Positions 1 to 7,147 of a stretch of DNA of 20,861 nucleotides are shown here, piece by piece. This stretch comes from Acidobacteriota bacterium (lineage in GTDB: Bacteria; Acidobacteriota; Vicinamibacteria; Vicinamibacterales; Vicinamibacteraceae), in NCBI GenBank assembly GCA_023418055.1, contig JAEZDP010000177.1, forward strand, positions 1 through 20,861. The letters run 5' to 3'. The notes under the pieces are model-generated. The model worked only from the letters and a program-made list of their open reading frames with translations, had not been told where the DNA came from and ran no database searches. Position 1 is the first letter of the stretch; each line of letters starts with the position of its first letter. A program made the translations under genes and the position numbers.

Positions 1-931
1 AGCTGAAGGTGAAGGCGACGCTGCGTGTCGTGCCGTGCTGCTCGTACTCGTACTCCGGGGCCATCCGCGTCTGTGCCTGGCGCAGCGTGTGCACGAGGGT
101 GCGGCCCGGCTGACCCGTCATGAGCGCCGCGACGCTGCAGGTGTCGACGCGGTAGGCGCTCGTCTGTGCCCCGAAGGTCGCCTGCAAGAGTTGCGTCAGA
201 CAGAGGACGACCCGGTCGAGCACGGACCTGTCGTGCTCGCGGGCGATGGCGTCGGGCTGGTCCACACGCAGGAGCAGCAGCGTGCAGGTCTCGGACGGGT
301 CCAGTGATGCCAGCCGTCGCTCGAGGCTGGTACGGCGGGGCAGGCGCGTGGGACGGTCCTGGTCGGCCTCATCGTCCTGCAGGCGGTGTTCGAACGGCCG
401 CATCCGCCCCGACAACTGCTCGAGGCGGCTCTGTTCGCGCGTCTCGTGCTCCTGGACGTTACGCCGCAGTTCGTCCACCTCGCGGCTGAGGGCCTTGCGC
501 AGCGAGCGCACATCGTCGATGCGCGCGAGGTCGGCGACCCGGTCGCTCGACTTCGTGATGTCGGTCCGAAAGGCGCGGGCGTCGCCGCGCAGCGCGTCGA
601 GGATCTCGCGCAACAACCGGATGACGCCATACAACTCCGACTCGCGGCTGGCCACGTGGCCCGCGATGCGCGCGTGGGTCTGAGACGCGTCGCCCACGAG
701 ACGAAAGCCGGCCTCGTGCAGGTCGTCGGCCGTTTCGGCGGTCCGCACGCGCATGCGGCTCTGCTTGAGGCGTGCCCGCAACGGTTCGGCGGGGAAGTCG
801 GCCTCGTCGGGCATCTGCGTCTCGAGCAGGGAGACGAGGTCTTCGACGATGCCGACCAGTGACGGGCGGGCATCGAACGACGAGCCGAAATCGAGCTTCG
901 AGAGATCGAGGGCGATAGGGCGGCCGGGCAT
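1..931 (-). CDS. Coiled-coil protein with degenerate GGDEF domain (partial, C-terminus off the left edge)
   Basis: The frame stays open from an ATG at 931 down to the window edge, giving 310 visible residues with no stop. Residues about 50-190 are charged, heptad-like helix (coiled coil). From about residue 193 the text follows the diguanylate cyclase fold: TRLPRRTSLERRL matches the usual LTGLPNRRALEERL entry, then LLLLRVDQPDAI matches the strand with the metal-binding Asp region. The signature strand reads AYRVDTCSVAAL where an active enzyme has YRxGGDEFAxL, so GGDEF is replaced by DTCSV (residues 263-267). Known biology: GGDEF is needed for c-di-GMP synthesis. I infer a catalytically dead domain used for dimerisation, ligand sensing or scaffolding. 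No signal peptide or membrane segment is visible, so it is probably cytoplasmic. It is transcribed divergently from the large secreted-protein gene at 1065. The existence of the gene is well supported; the GGDEF assignment is by pattern only. Confidence 0.75.
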   Translation of the reverse strand, partial: MPGRPIALDLSKLDFGSSFDARPSLVGIVEDLVSLLETQMPDEADFPAEPLRARLKQSRMRVRTAETADDLHEAGFRLVGDASQTHARIAGHVASRESELYGVIRLLREILDALRGDARAFRTDITKSSDRVADLARIDDVRSLRKALSREVDELRRNVQEHETREQSRLEQLSGRMRPFEHRLQDDEADQDRPTRLPRRTSLERRLASLDPSETCTLLLLRVDQPDAIAREHDRSVLDRVVLCLTQLLQATFGAQTSAYRVDTCSVAALMTGQPGRTLVHTLRQAQTRMAPEYEYEQHGTTRSVAFTFS

Positions 932-975
932 TGCTCTCGGCAGAATCGGCGTGCGGGACACGATCTTTATCCCAA

Positions 976-996
976 CTCGACCGTGGACAGGTCGAG
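976..996. promoter_or_regulatory. Perfect 7-bp inverted repeat in the divergent promoter region
   Basis: CTCGACC (976-982), a 7-base centre, then GGTCGAG (990-996) form a perfect inverted repeat in the 133-base gap between the divergent GGDEF-like gene and the large secreted-protein gene. Its arms are spaced about one helical turn apart (14 bases start to start), which suits a dimeric regulator. It also directly abuts the candidate -35 of the plus-strand promoter. It could equally act as an RNA hairpin on the minus-strand leader. No regulator is identified. Confidence 0.4.
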
Positions 997-1025
997 CTTC
1001 AGGGCCCACCGGCTTGCAGTACGAT
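997..1025 (+). promoter_or_regulatory. Candidate promoter for the large secreted protein gene
   Basis: CTTCAG (997-1002), a 17-base spacer, then TACGAT (1020-1025). The -10 matches TATAAT at four of six positions; the -35 is a poor match to TTGACA. The predicted start near 1032 gives a leader of about 33 bases. The arrangement recurs with the same 17-base spacing at 16100-16128 and 16706-16734, which is the main reason for listing it. Confidence 0.35.
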
Positions 1026-1053
1026 GGCCCCTGACCGACAGCGGTCGACATCC

Positions 1054-1060
1054 GGGGAGG
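1054..1060 (+). promoter_or_regulatory. Ribosome binding site deciding the GTG start at 1065
   Basis: The sequence GGGGAGG lies four bases before GTG 1065. The next codons encode a clean signal peptide, so the GTG is the likely start even though the spacing is slightly short. Confidence 0.6.
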
Positions 1061-1064
1061 GCGC

Positions 1065-4000
1065 GTGCGTAGGAACGTCTTGAAACTTGGCCTGTTGTCT
1101 GGCGGGCTCGTCTGCGGCTTGGCCGCTCACTCACAGGCGCAGCCGACGGTGCGCGTCAGCCTGACCGAAACCGGGGCGCAGGCCGGGGGCGGCACCTACT
1201 CGCCGACGCCCGTCATCAGCGGCGACGGCACGACCGCGGCGTTTGTGAGCGCACTCAGTTCGCTCGTGGCGGGTGACACCAATCAGGCCCTCGACGTGTT
1301 CGTCGCGAGCGGTGGGGTGGTCACGCGCGTGGTGGGCGACGGCGGCGTGCAGCTCAATTGCAGCACCGAGCGGCCCGCGCTGTCGGAGACGGGGCAGTTC
1401 CTGGCCTTTGATTCGTGCGCCTCCAATGTCGTGGCGGGCGACACCAACGGCAACAACGACGTGTTCGTGCTGGACAGGGTGGCCAACACCATCACCCGCA
1501 TCTCGCTGGCCAACGGCGGCGGCCAGGCCAACGGGCCCAGCTTCAGTGCCGCCATCAGCCCGAATGGCCGGTACGTCGCCTTTCTGAGCGGCGCGTCGAA
1601 CGTGGGCGGCGGGTTCACCGGCGTGCAGGTGTACCGCCACGACCGCAACACAGGCACCACCGTGCTCATCTCGCGTGCCAACGGCGGGGGCGCTGCCGGC
1701 AACTCGTCGGCATCCGGCCGGCCGGCCGTGGACAACAGCGGCCTGGTGGCGTTCACCTCGACGGCCTCGAACCTCGTGGCCGACACCAACGGCGTGGCCG
1801 ACGTCTTCGTCGGCGATGGCACGACGACGGCTCGGGTGAGCGTCTCGAACACAGGCGCCGAGCTCGCGGCGGCCTCGGGGAGCCCGGGCATCTCGGCCGA
1901 CGGCCGGCTCGTGTCGTTCACGACCGCCGCACAGGCCGCGGCCAACGACGCCAACCCGGTGAACGACGTGTACGTCCGCGACCGCACCGCCGGCGTCACG
2001 GTGCTCGTGTCGTTGACGGCCGCCGCACAGGCCGGCAACGGCAGCAGCTTCGAGCCCTCGATCAGCCCGAACGGTGGGTTCATCAGCTTCACGTCGCTTG
2101 CCACCGATCTCGCGGCGCCGTTCGACGCGCTGCTCGACGTGTTTCGGGCGTCGCTCGACGTCGGCGGTGGCGCCGTGGCCGTGACGGCCGTCACCAAGAT
2201 CAGCGTGGGCACCCTGCCGAGCACGGGGGCGTCGACCGAGTCGGCCGTCGCCAGCACCGGCGCAGTCGTCTTTGCGTCGAACGAACCGTCGCTGGTGGCG
2301 GGCGACTTCAACGGCGACACGGACGTCTTTGTCGCCACCTCGCCCGGCAGCCTCCAGCGTGTGTCGGTGACGGCCGGCGGCGTGAGCGAGACCTACTCCG
2401 GTCAGAGCTATCGTCCCGTCACGAGTTTCACGGGCAACGTGGTCGCGTTCCTGTCCACGGCAACCAACCTCGTGCCCGGCGATGTGAACGCGCGTGCCGA
2501 CGTCTTCGTCCGCGACGTGGCGTCGGGCACCACTACCAGGCTGCCGGTGCCGGCTGGCTACGACAGCGTGGACGCGTCGTGGGTGTCGATGAGCCACGAC
2601 GGCCGCTGGGTGGCCTACTCGCGCCTGGTCACTTTCCTGCATGACCGCGCGACGGGTACGACGATCCCGGTCAGCGTGGGTACGCCAGGGGGGCCCCCGG
2701 CCCAGTCGTCGCAGCCGGCCATCAGCGCCAGCGGCCGGTATGTGGCGTTTGTCACGTCGGTGGCCCTGGGCACGGGCGACACCAACGGCCAGCCCGACGT
2801 CTACGTCTACGACCGCATCGCCAGCACCACCACGCTCGCAAGCCGCACCGACGCCGGCGGCTTCGGCAACGGCGCATCGCTGACGCCGGCCATCAGCGGC
2901 GACGGACGCTTCGTGGCCTTTGCGTCGCTCTCCAGCAACATGGCCCCGGGCGACACCAACACCGCGAGCGACATCTTCGTGCGCGACATGGTGGACGGCA
3001 GCACCCGGTGGCTCAGCGGCGTCCCGCCCGAGCCCGACACCGACTCGCGCGACCCCGACATCAGCGACGACGGGCAGTATGTGAGCTTCGTGTTCCTCTC
3101 GTCGGTGCTCTCGACCGAGGGGTCGGCGCCGTCGCGCGTCTACGTCTCGCGGACCGATGGCGTCGGCGGCCCTCGCGGCTCGCTGAGCTCGATCAAGGGT
3201 GAGGCCACCAACGACGACACCGCCTACGATCCGACGCTGTCGCTGTTTGGACGATACCTCGCGTTCCGCTCGTACAAGGCCGACCTCGTTGCCAGTGACA
3301 CCAACGGCGCCGCCGACGTCTTTGCCCGGCGCGTGCTCGACGGCACGGGTGCTCCGGTGCTCGACGCGGCCGTCCTGGTGACGCAGTCGTCCGGCGGAGG
3401 CAGCGCCACGGGTGGCGGGGCCACCTCGACCGAAAATCCCCAGATCAGCCCGAACGGTCCGGTGGTCGCCTATCAGTCTGGCTTCACCACCCTCGTGGCG
3501 GGCGACACCAACGGCATGGTGGATGCCTTTGCGCGCCAGAACGTCTTTGCGCAGGGCGAGTGCCAGTTCTACGACGTCGAGTTGCCCGGCTACACCGCCT
3601 GGCTCGGCGGCTTCGGCCTCGACCCGTGCAGCGATGCCGGCTCGCCGTATGCCGACCCCGATGGCGACGGCTTCACGAACGACGACGAGCGGACCGGTGT
3701 CGGCGGCGACGGCGATCCCATCCTCGGGGCCTTCACGCGATACTTCGCCGAAGGCGCGACCAAGACCGGCGGCCTCGACTTCGACGTGCGCATCGCGCTC
3801 GCCAACCCCAATGCCTTCATCGTGCGCGGCGAGTTGTCGTACCAGCTGCCCTCCGGCACGCCGATTGCCCCCACGCCCTTCGAGCTGGCGCCCTACGAGC
3901 GCACGACCATCGTGCTCGACGAGCAGCCGGGCATCGCCGAGAACGGCCCGGAGGTCGCCTACGAGTTCGCCACCACCGTCAGGGCCACCGCCCCGATCGG

Positions 4001-5114
4001 CGTGGACCGCACGATGACGTGGGACAAGAACGTGTACGCGGGCCATGCCGAAGTCGGCGTCGTGAGCCAGGCGCGCACGTGGTACTTCGCCGAGGGCGCC
4101 ACCATCTCGGGCTTCAACCTCTTCTACCTGCTGCAGAACCCCACCACGGAGCCCGCCACCGTCAAGGGACGTTATCTGCTGGGCACCGGGCAGACCTATG
4201 AGAAGAGCTACGTGCTGCCCCCCAACAGCCGCACGAACGTGTGGGCCAACGTCGAGGACATCAACGGCGGCAGGCCCCTGGCCTCGGCCGAGTTCTCGGC
4301 CGTGTTCGAGGTGACCAGCGGGCCGGCCATCATCGCCGAGCGCGCGATGTACCGCGGGTCGGCCCCGTTCTTCAAGGCGGGCCACGAAAGCGCCGGCATC
4401 ACCGAGCCGGCCCTCGAGTGGTTCCTCGCTGAAGGCAACGCGGGCGACTTCTTCGACCTGTTCGTGCTCATCGGCAACACCACGGGCAGCGATGCGCTCA
4501 TCGAGGCCGAGTACACCGTCGGCAGCCCAGGCACGGTGTACACCAAGCAGTACAACGTGCTGCGCAACTCACGCTTCAACATCTGGGTGGACCTCGAGGA
4601 ACTGAGCCCCGGCGTGCGTCCCTTCAGCGCCGGCAATACCGACGTGTCAGTCCGGATCCGGTCGCTCAACGGCGTGCCGCTCATCGTCGAGCGAGCCATG
4701 TGGTGGCCGGGCGGGCCGTCGACCTGGTACGAGGCGCACAACTCGCCGGCGACGTCACGCACCTCGTCACGCTGGGTGCTTGGGGAAGGCGAAGCGGGCG
4801 GGTCGATGAACTGGCAGACCTACGTGCTGGTCGCCAACACGGGCGTCTCGGCCGGGCAGATCCAGATGCGCCTGCTCCTGCCGGGCGGGGTCAGCGACGT
4901 GTTGACGTTCGACGTGGCTGGCAAGTCGCGGCAGACGTTCGCCCTCGTCGATCTGCTCGAGCGCGTGGGCCTGCCGCGCGACACCCAGGCTGGCGTCCTG
5001 GTGGAGTCGCTGGGCGGGCCGCTGCCTCTCGTCGTGGAGCGCGCGATGTATCGCAACGCGAACGGCCAGACGTTCGTCGTGGGCACCAACGCCCTCGGCA
5101 CACCGCTGCAGTGA
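1065..5114 (+). CDS. Large exported protein: PD40/TolB-like propeller repeats, calcium-loop motif and four C-terminal YFAEG repeats
   Basis: The 1349-residue protein starts at GTG with a signal peptide (basic MRRNVLK, hydrophobic core, likely cleavage after AHSQA near residue 25). Residues about 30-830 hold roughly 14 units built as GDTNG-x-x-DVFVRD, a TTTRVS strand, then PAISxDGRYVAFxS; this is the pattern of WD40-like PD40 (TolB-type) propeller blades. Unit 9 has lost the DTN loop. Residues 864-869 read DPDGDG, a thrombospondin-3/EF-type calcium loop, and two nearby cysteines may pair. Four repeats of about 114 residues then start near residues 891, 1005, 1118 and 1236, each opening with (W/Y)FAEG-like text and ending near VERAMYR; these resemble DUF5719-type extracellular domains. 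No sorting signal, anchor or enzyme motif is seen. I infer a secreted or surface binding/adhesion protein. The next gene overlaps its stop codon. Confidence 0.85.
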   Translation: MRRNVLKLGLLSGGLVCGLAAHSQAQPTVRVSLTETGAQAGGGTYSPTPVISGDGTTAAFVSALSSLVAGDTNQALDVFVASGGVVTRVVGDGGVQLNCSTERPALSETGQFLAFDSCASNVVAGDTNGNNDVFVLDRVANTITRISLANGGGQANGPSFSAAISPNGRYVAFLSGASNVGGGFTGVQVYRHDRNTGTTVLISRANGGGAAGNSSASGRPAVDNSGLVAFTSTASNLVADTNGVADVFVGDGTTTARVSVSNTGAELAAASGSPGISADGRLVSFTTAAQAAANDANPVNDVYVRDRTAGVTVLVSLTAAAQAGNGSSFEPSISPNGGFISFTSLATDLAAPFDALLDVFRASLDVGGGAVAVTAVTKISVGTLPSTGASTESAVASTGAVVFASNEPSLVAGDFNGDTDVFVATSPGSLQRVSVTAGGVSETYSGQSYRPVTSFTGNVVAFLSTATNLVPGDVNARADVFVRDVASGTTTRLPVPAGYDSVDASWVSMSHDGRWVAYSRLVTFLHDRATGTTIPVSVGTPGGPPAQSSQPAISASGRYVAFVTSVALGTGDTNGQPDVYVYDRIASTTTLASRTDAGGFGNGASLTPAISGDGRFVAFASLSSNMAPGDTNTASDIFVRDMVDGSTRWLSGVPPEPDTDSRDPDISDDGQYVSFVFLSSVLSTEGSAPSRVYVSRTDGVGGPRGSLSSIKGEATNDDTAYDPTLSLFGRYLAFRSYKADLVASDTNGAADVFARRVLDGTGAPVLDAAVLVTQSSGGGSATGGGATSTENPQISPNGPVVAYQSGFTTLVAGDTNGMVDAFARQNVFAQGECQFYDVELPGYTAWLGGFGLDPCSDAGSPYADPDGDGFTNDDERTGVGGDGDPILGAFTRYFAEGATKTGGLDFDVRIALANPNAFIVRGELSYQLPSGTPIAPTPFELAPYERTTIVLDEQPGIAENGPEVAYEFATTVRATAPIGVDRTMTWDKNVYAGHAEVGVVSQARTWYFAEGATISGFNLFYLLQNPTTEPATVKGRYLLGTGQTYEKSYVLPPNSRTNVWANVEDINGGRPLASAEFSAVFEVTSGPAIIAERAMYRGSAPFFKAGHESAGITEPALEWFLAEGNAGDFFDLFVLIGNTTGSDALIEAEYTVGSPGTVYTKQYNVLRNSRFNIWVDLEELSPGVRPFSAGNTDVSVRIRSLNGVPLIVERAMWWPGGPSTWYEAHNSPATSRTSSRWVLGEGEAGGSMNWQTYVLVANTGVSAGQIQMRLLLPGGVSDVLTFDVAGKSRQTFALVDLLERVGLPRDTQAGVLVESLGGPLPLVVERAMYRNANGQTFVVGTNALGTPLQ

Positions 5115-5545
5115 CCGAGCCGACCGACCCGCCGTCGGTCTTGCGCTACGCGTGGGGAGGTGCGCTGGCTGCCGCGATGGCGGTGGCCGGCAACCTCTGG
5201 TGGCACTCGGCCTTCACGCGTCTCACGGGCTACCCGCGGCCCGACGTCATCACGACCGAGGCCATCGTCGGCGCGACGATGGCCTCGGTGCTGCTGGCGG
5301 CAGGCATCTATCTGCTGCTGTCGCGGGGCCTCGTCATTGCGACGCCGCTCTATGTGATCGGATCACTGGCCGTTGCGGCCGCCACCACGGTCGCGCCGCT
5401 GACGCCGGTGATGCCAGACGGCACGGCCACGCCCGAGGGGTTTGCGCAGCTCGCCATGCCCATGCACATGTGGGCCGGCATCTGCGCGGCCATCGTCGTG
5501 CCGCTGGTGGTGCACCTCGGCCGGCGGCGGATCAGTACTCGCTGA
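5111..5545 (+). CDS. Four-helix membrane protein, DUF6069-like
   Basis: The GTG start overlaps the preceding stop as GTGA, which suggests translational coupling to the large exported protein. The 144-residue product has four hydrophobic stretches, near residues 12-30, 52-72, 73-98 and 115-138, with a short basic tail (HLGRRRISTR). The arrangement, with a longer polar loop between helices 1 and 2 and a GTATPEGFAQLAMPMHMW segment before helix 4, resembles DUF6069 small membrane proteins. That name is a recollection and is not certain. No catalytic residues are recognisable and the function is unknown. Its last 14 bases overlap the end of the convergent asparaginase gene. Confidence 0.75.
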   Translation: MTEPTDPPSVLRYAWGGALAAAMAVAGNLWWHSAFTRLTGYPRPDVITTEAIVGATMASVLLAAGIYLLLSRGLVIATPLYVIGSLAVAAATTVAPLTPVMPDGTATPEGFAQLAMPMHMWAGICAAIVVPLVVHLGRRRISTR

Positions 5546-6632
5546 ACATCCGCTGGATGTCTGCAGGGCCGGCACCGACCGCGAGCGCAAGCATCAGCAG
5601 CACCCGCGCCTTGACCGGCGTGTGGTCCTCCCCGGCGATGAGCCAGTCCGGCTCGGGTGACGGCATCGCACGCCGACGCGAGCGCGGCTGGATGCGCCCC
5701 GCGCCCGTTCGAGTGGTGCTGACGACCGGCCGCCCTCGGGCGGCCGCATACGCCATGGCCTCGCGCTGCGCGCTGCTGGTGGCGCCCGCACCCGCCGTTG
5801 CGATCACCAACCCCTGCGCGCCGAAGTCGACCGCCGCACGAATGAGATCACCGGGCGCGTCCTGATACACGAGCAGGACGTCCACACGCGGCAGCGTCTC
5901 GATGGCGCCGACGTCGAACTCCGACGCCGCCGTGTGGCGGCCCTCCACACGCCGGTGAAAGACCACCCGATCGGCGTCCACGGTGCCGAGTGTGCCTCCG
6001 GTCGGGGAGACGAAGGTGTGCAGGCGCAAGGCGTCCGACTTGGTGACGTGGCGTGCGGAGCTGATCTCGTCGTTCAGCACCACCAGTACGCCGCGATTCC
6101 GAGCCTGCGCGTCGCCCGCCACCCGGAAGGCGGCCAGCAGGTTGGCCGCGCCGTCGGGCGCGACCTGGCTCGGCGTCCGCATGGCGCCGGTGACCACGAC
6201 GGGCCTGTCGTGGCGCACCGTGAGGTGCAGGAACCAGGCGAGTTCCTCGAGGGTGTCGGTACCGCTGGTCACCACCACCCCGGCGAGGTCGGCCTCGGCG
6301 TCGAGGAGGGCGTTGATGCGCCGCGACAGATCCAGCCATTGCGCCAGCGTCAACGACGCGCTCGAGGTGTTGGCGAACTGCTCCGACTCGGGCCGCACGT
6401 AGCGCTGAAGGTCGGGCACCTGCGCGACGAGTTCGTCAGCCCTGAGCCGGCCGCCCCGCCTGTTGCTGATGGTGCCGCCCGTCGCGATCAGCCGTACGCG
6501 GGGCAGCGCTGCGGCCGTCTCGTGTTGCGGCGCCGGGGCGACCGCCTGCGCCCAGGCCACGTCGAAATGCGGCGCCAGCGCACACGCGCCGGCCAGGGCG
6601 AGAACGATCAGGTCATGACGGTGCCGTCGCAT
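5532..6632 (-). CDS. Exported type II-like L-asparaginase
   Basis: Hydrolyses L-asparagine to aspartate and ammonia, probably in the periplasm. I chose ATG 6632 (366 residues) because it gives a signal peptide (MRRHRHD, hydrophobic core, AWAQA end) and has GGAG just upstream. The frame is open further back, but that part is arginine-rich and has no homology. Catalytic landmarks: ATGGTIS with nucleophile Thr54; SGTDTLEE with Thr125-Asp126; VTK with Lys198. The 73-residue distance from Thr125 to Lys198 equals that in E. coli AnsB (Thr89 to Lys162). The substrate Ser is kept in NTSSA (Ser91), but the Gln that normally follows is Ala92. The flexible-loop Tyr of AnsB is not evident after GGTIS. 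C-terminal PVKARVLLMLAL and IQRMFSEY are family-typical. Its start lies inside the upstream small gene (25-base overlap), so the two are probably co-transcribed. Confidence 0.93.
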   Translation of the reverse strand: MRRHRHDLIVLALAGACALAPHFDVAWAQAVAPAPQHETAAALPRVRLIATGGTISNRRGGRLRADELVAQVPDLQRYVRPESEQFANTSSASLTLAQWLDLSRRINALLDAEADLAGVVVTSGTDTLEELAWFLHLTVRHDRPVVVTGAMRTPSQVAPDGAANLLAAFRVAGDAQARNRGVLVVLNDEISSARHVTKSDALRLHTFVSPTGGTLGTVDADRVVFHRRVEGRHTAASEFDVGAIETLPRVDVLLVYQDAPGDLIRAAVDFGAQGLVIATAGAGATSSAQREAMAYAAARGRPVVSTTRTGAGRIQPRSRRRAMPSPEPDWLIAGEDHTPVKARVLLMLALAVGAGPADIQRMFSEY

Positions 6633-6838
6633 TTCGCTCCGCCGTGCAGGCGCACCAGCCAGTCGGACAGCCGCCGAGCGGCGCTGTCCGGCGTCGAGTC
6701 GTAGAAGGGCATCAGCGCGGCAGGCGCACCGAACTCGTTCACCACATGGGCGCGCCAGCGTTGCTGCACGCGCGCCACTTCGATGCGGTACGTTCTGCCG
6801 TTGATGTGCTGGTCGAATCGTTGCACGGATTGCTTCAC
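6608..6838 (-). CDS. Small conserved-type hypothetical protein (76 aa)
   Basis: A GTG start at 6838 gives a compact protein with well-ordered text: INGRTYRIEV, then RWRAHVVNEFG, ALMPFYDSTPDSAARRLSDW and a short tail. The alternation of strands and a final helix suggests a small alpha/beta fold. The ALMPFYxxTPxxAAxxLxxWL pattern recurs in small hypothetical proteins I recall from Acidobacteriota. There is no signal peptide or metal motif. It lies immediately upstream of the asparaginase and overlaps its start by 25 bases, so coupling is likely. I see no good Shine-Dalgarno; a GGGG lies seven bases before the GTG. Function unknown. Confidence 0.7.
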   Translation of the reverse strand: MKQSVQRFDQHINGRTYRIEVARVQQRWRAHVVNEFGAPAALMPFYDSTPDSAARRLSDWLVRLHGGAKCDGTVMT

Positions 6839-7147
6839 GGGTGCGCCCCACTCAGGCAGATGACGCGCTCATCGGGCCGACGAGCGAACGCCATTCTAGT
6901 CGTCGTGGCGCGCCGCGCAAGCGAAGCGACAGACGAAGACGCATGCACATTCTGCGATGGGCCGCGGAGCGCGATCCTGTACCGGGATTCGTCCTCTTCT
7001 GCGAAATCGATGCACACGATATGCACCGTCCATCCGCAGCTTTTCCACAGGCCCTCGTGGCCGGAGGTCGCCGAAGGGCCGCAGCGTCCCCGCGCGCGGC
7101 AACAGGACACCCTCGACAACACGCGCCAAGCAGGGGAAGATCGACCG
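6839..7147. other. Divergent intergenic region without a recognisable gene
   Basis: These 309 bases separate the minus-strand small protein/asparaginase pair from the plus-strand operon at 7148. Open frames here are arginine-rich and show no family pattern. Base composition is less GC-rich around 6990-7050. The region must hold promoters for both directions, but I find no convincing -35/-10 pair. TTTTCCACA at 7041-7049 resembles a DnaA box once and without clustering. An AGGGGA tract (7132-7137) may be the ribosome site for the gene at 7148. Confidence 0.5.

Noticed and set aside
1131..4385. Very long open frame on the minus strand opposite the large exported protein.
   Set aside because: It is rich in Arg, His, Gly and Val with no family pattern. 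High GC at third positions removes stops, and the plus frame has a signal peptide and clear repeats.
6633..6851. N-terminal extension of the asparaginase to a start at 6851.
   Set aside because: The extension is arginine-rich and overlaps most of a better small gene. The start at 6632 gives a standard signal peptide.
6997..7025. TTCTGC-17-TATGCA as promoter for the operon at 7148.
   Set aside because: It has only two matches in the -35 and three in the -10, and lies over 120 bases from the start. It is too weak to call.
7041..7049. TTTTCCACA, similar to a DnaA box, as a possible replication origin.
   Set aside because: It is a single imperfect copy with no AT-rich unwinding region and no dnaA, dnaN or parAB nearby.
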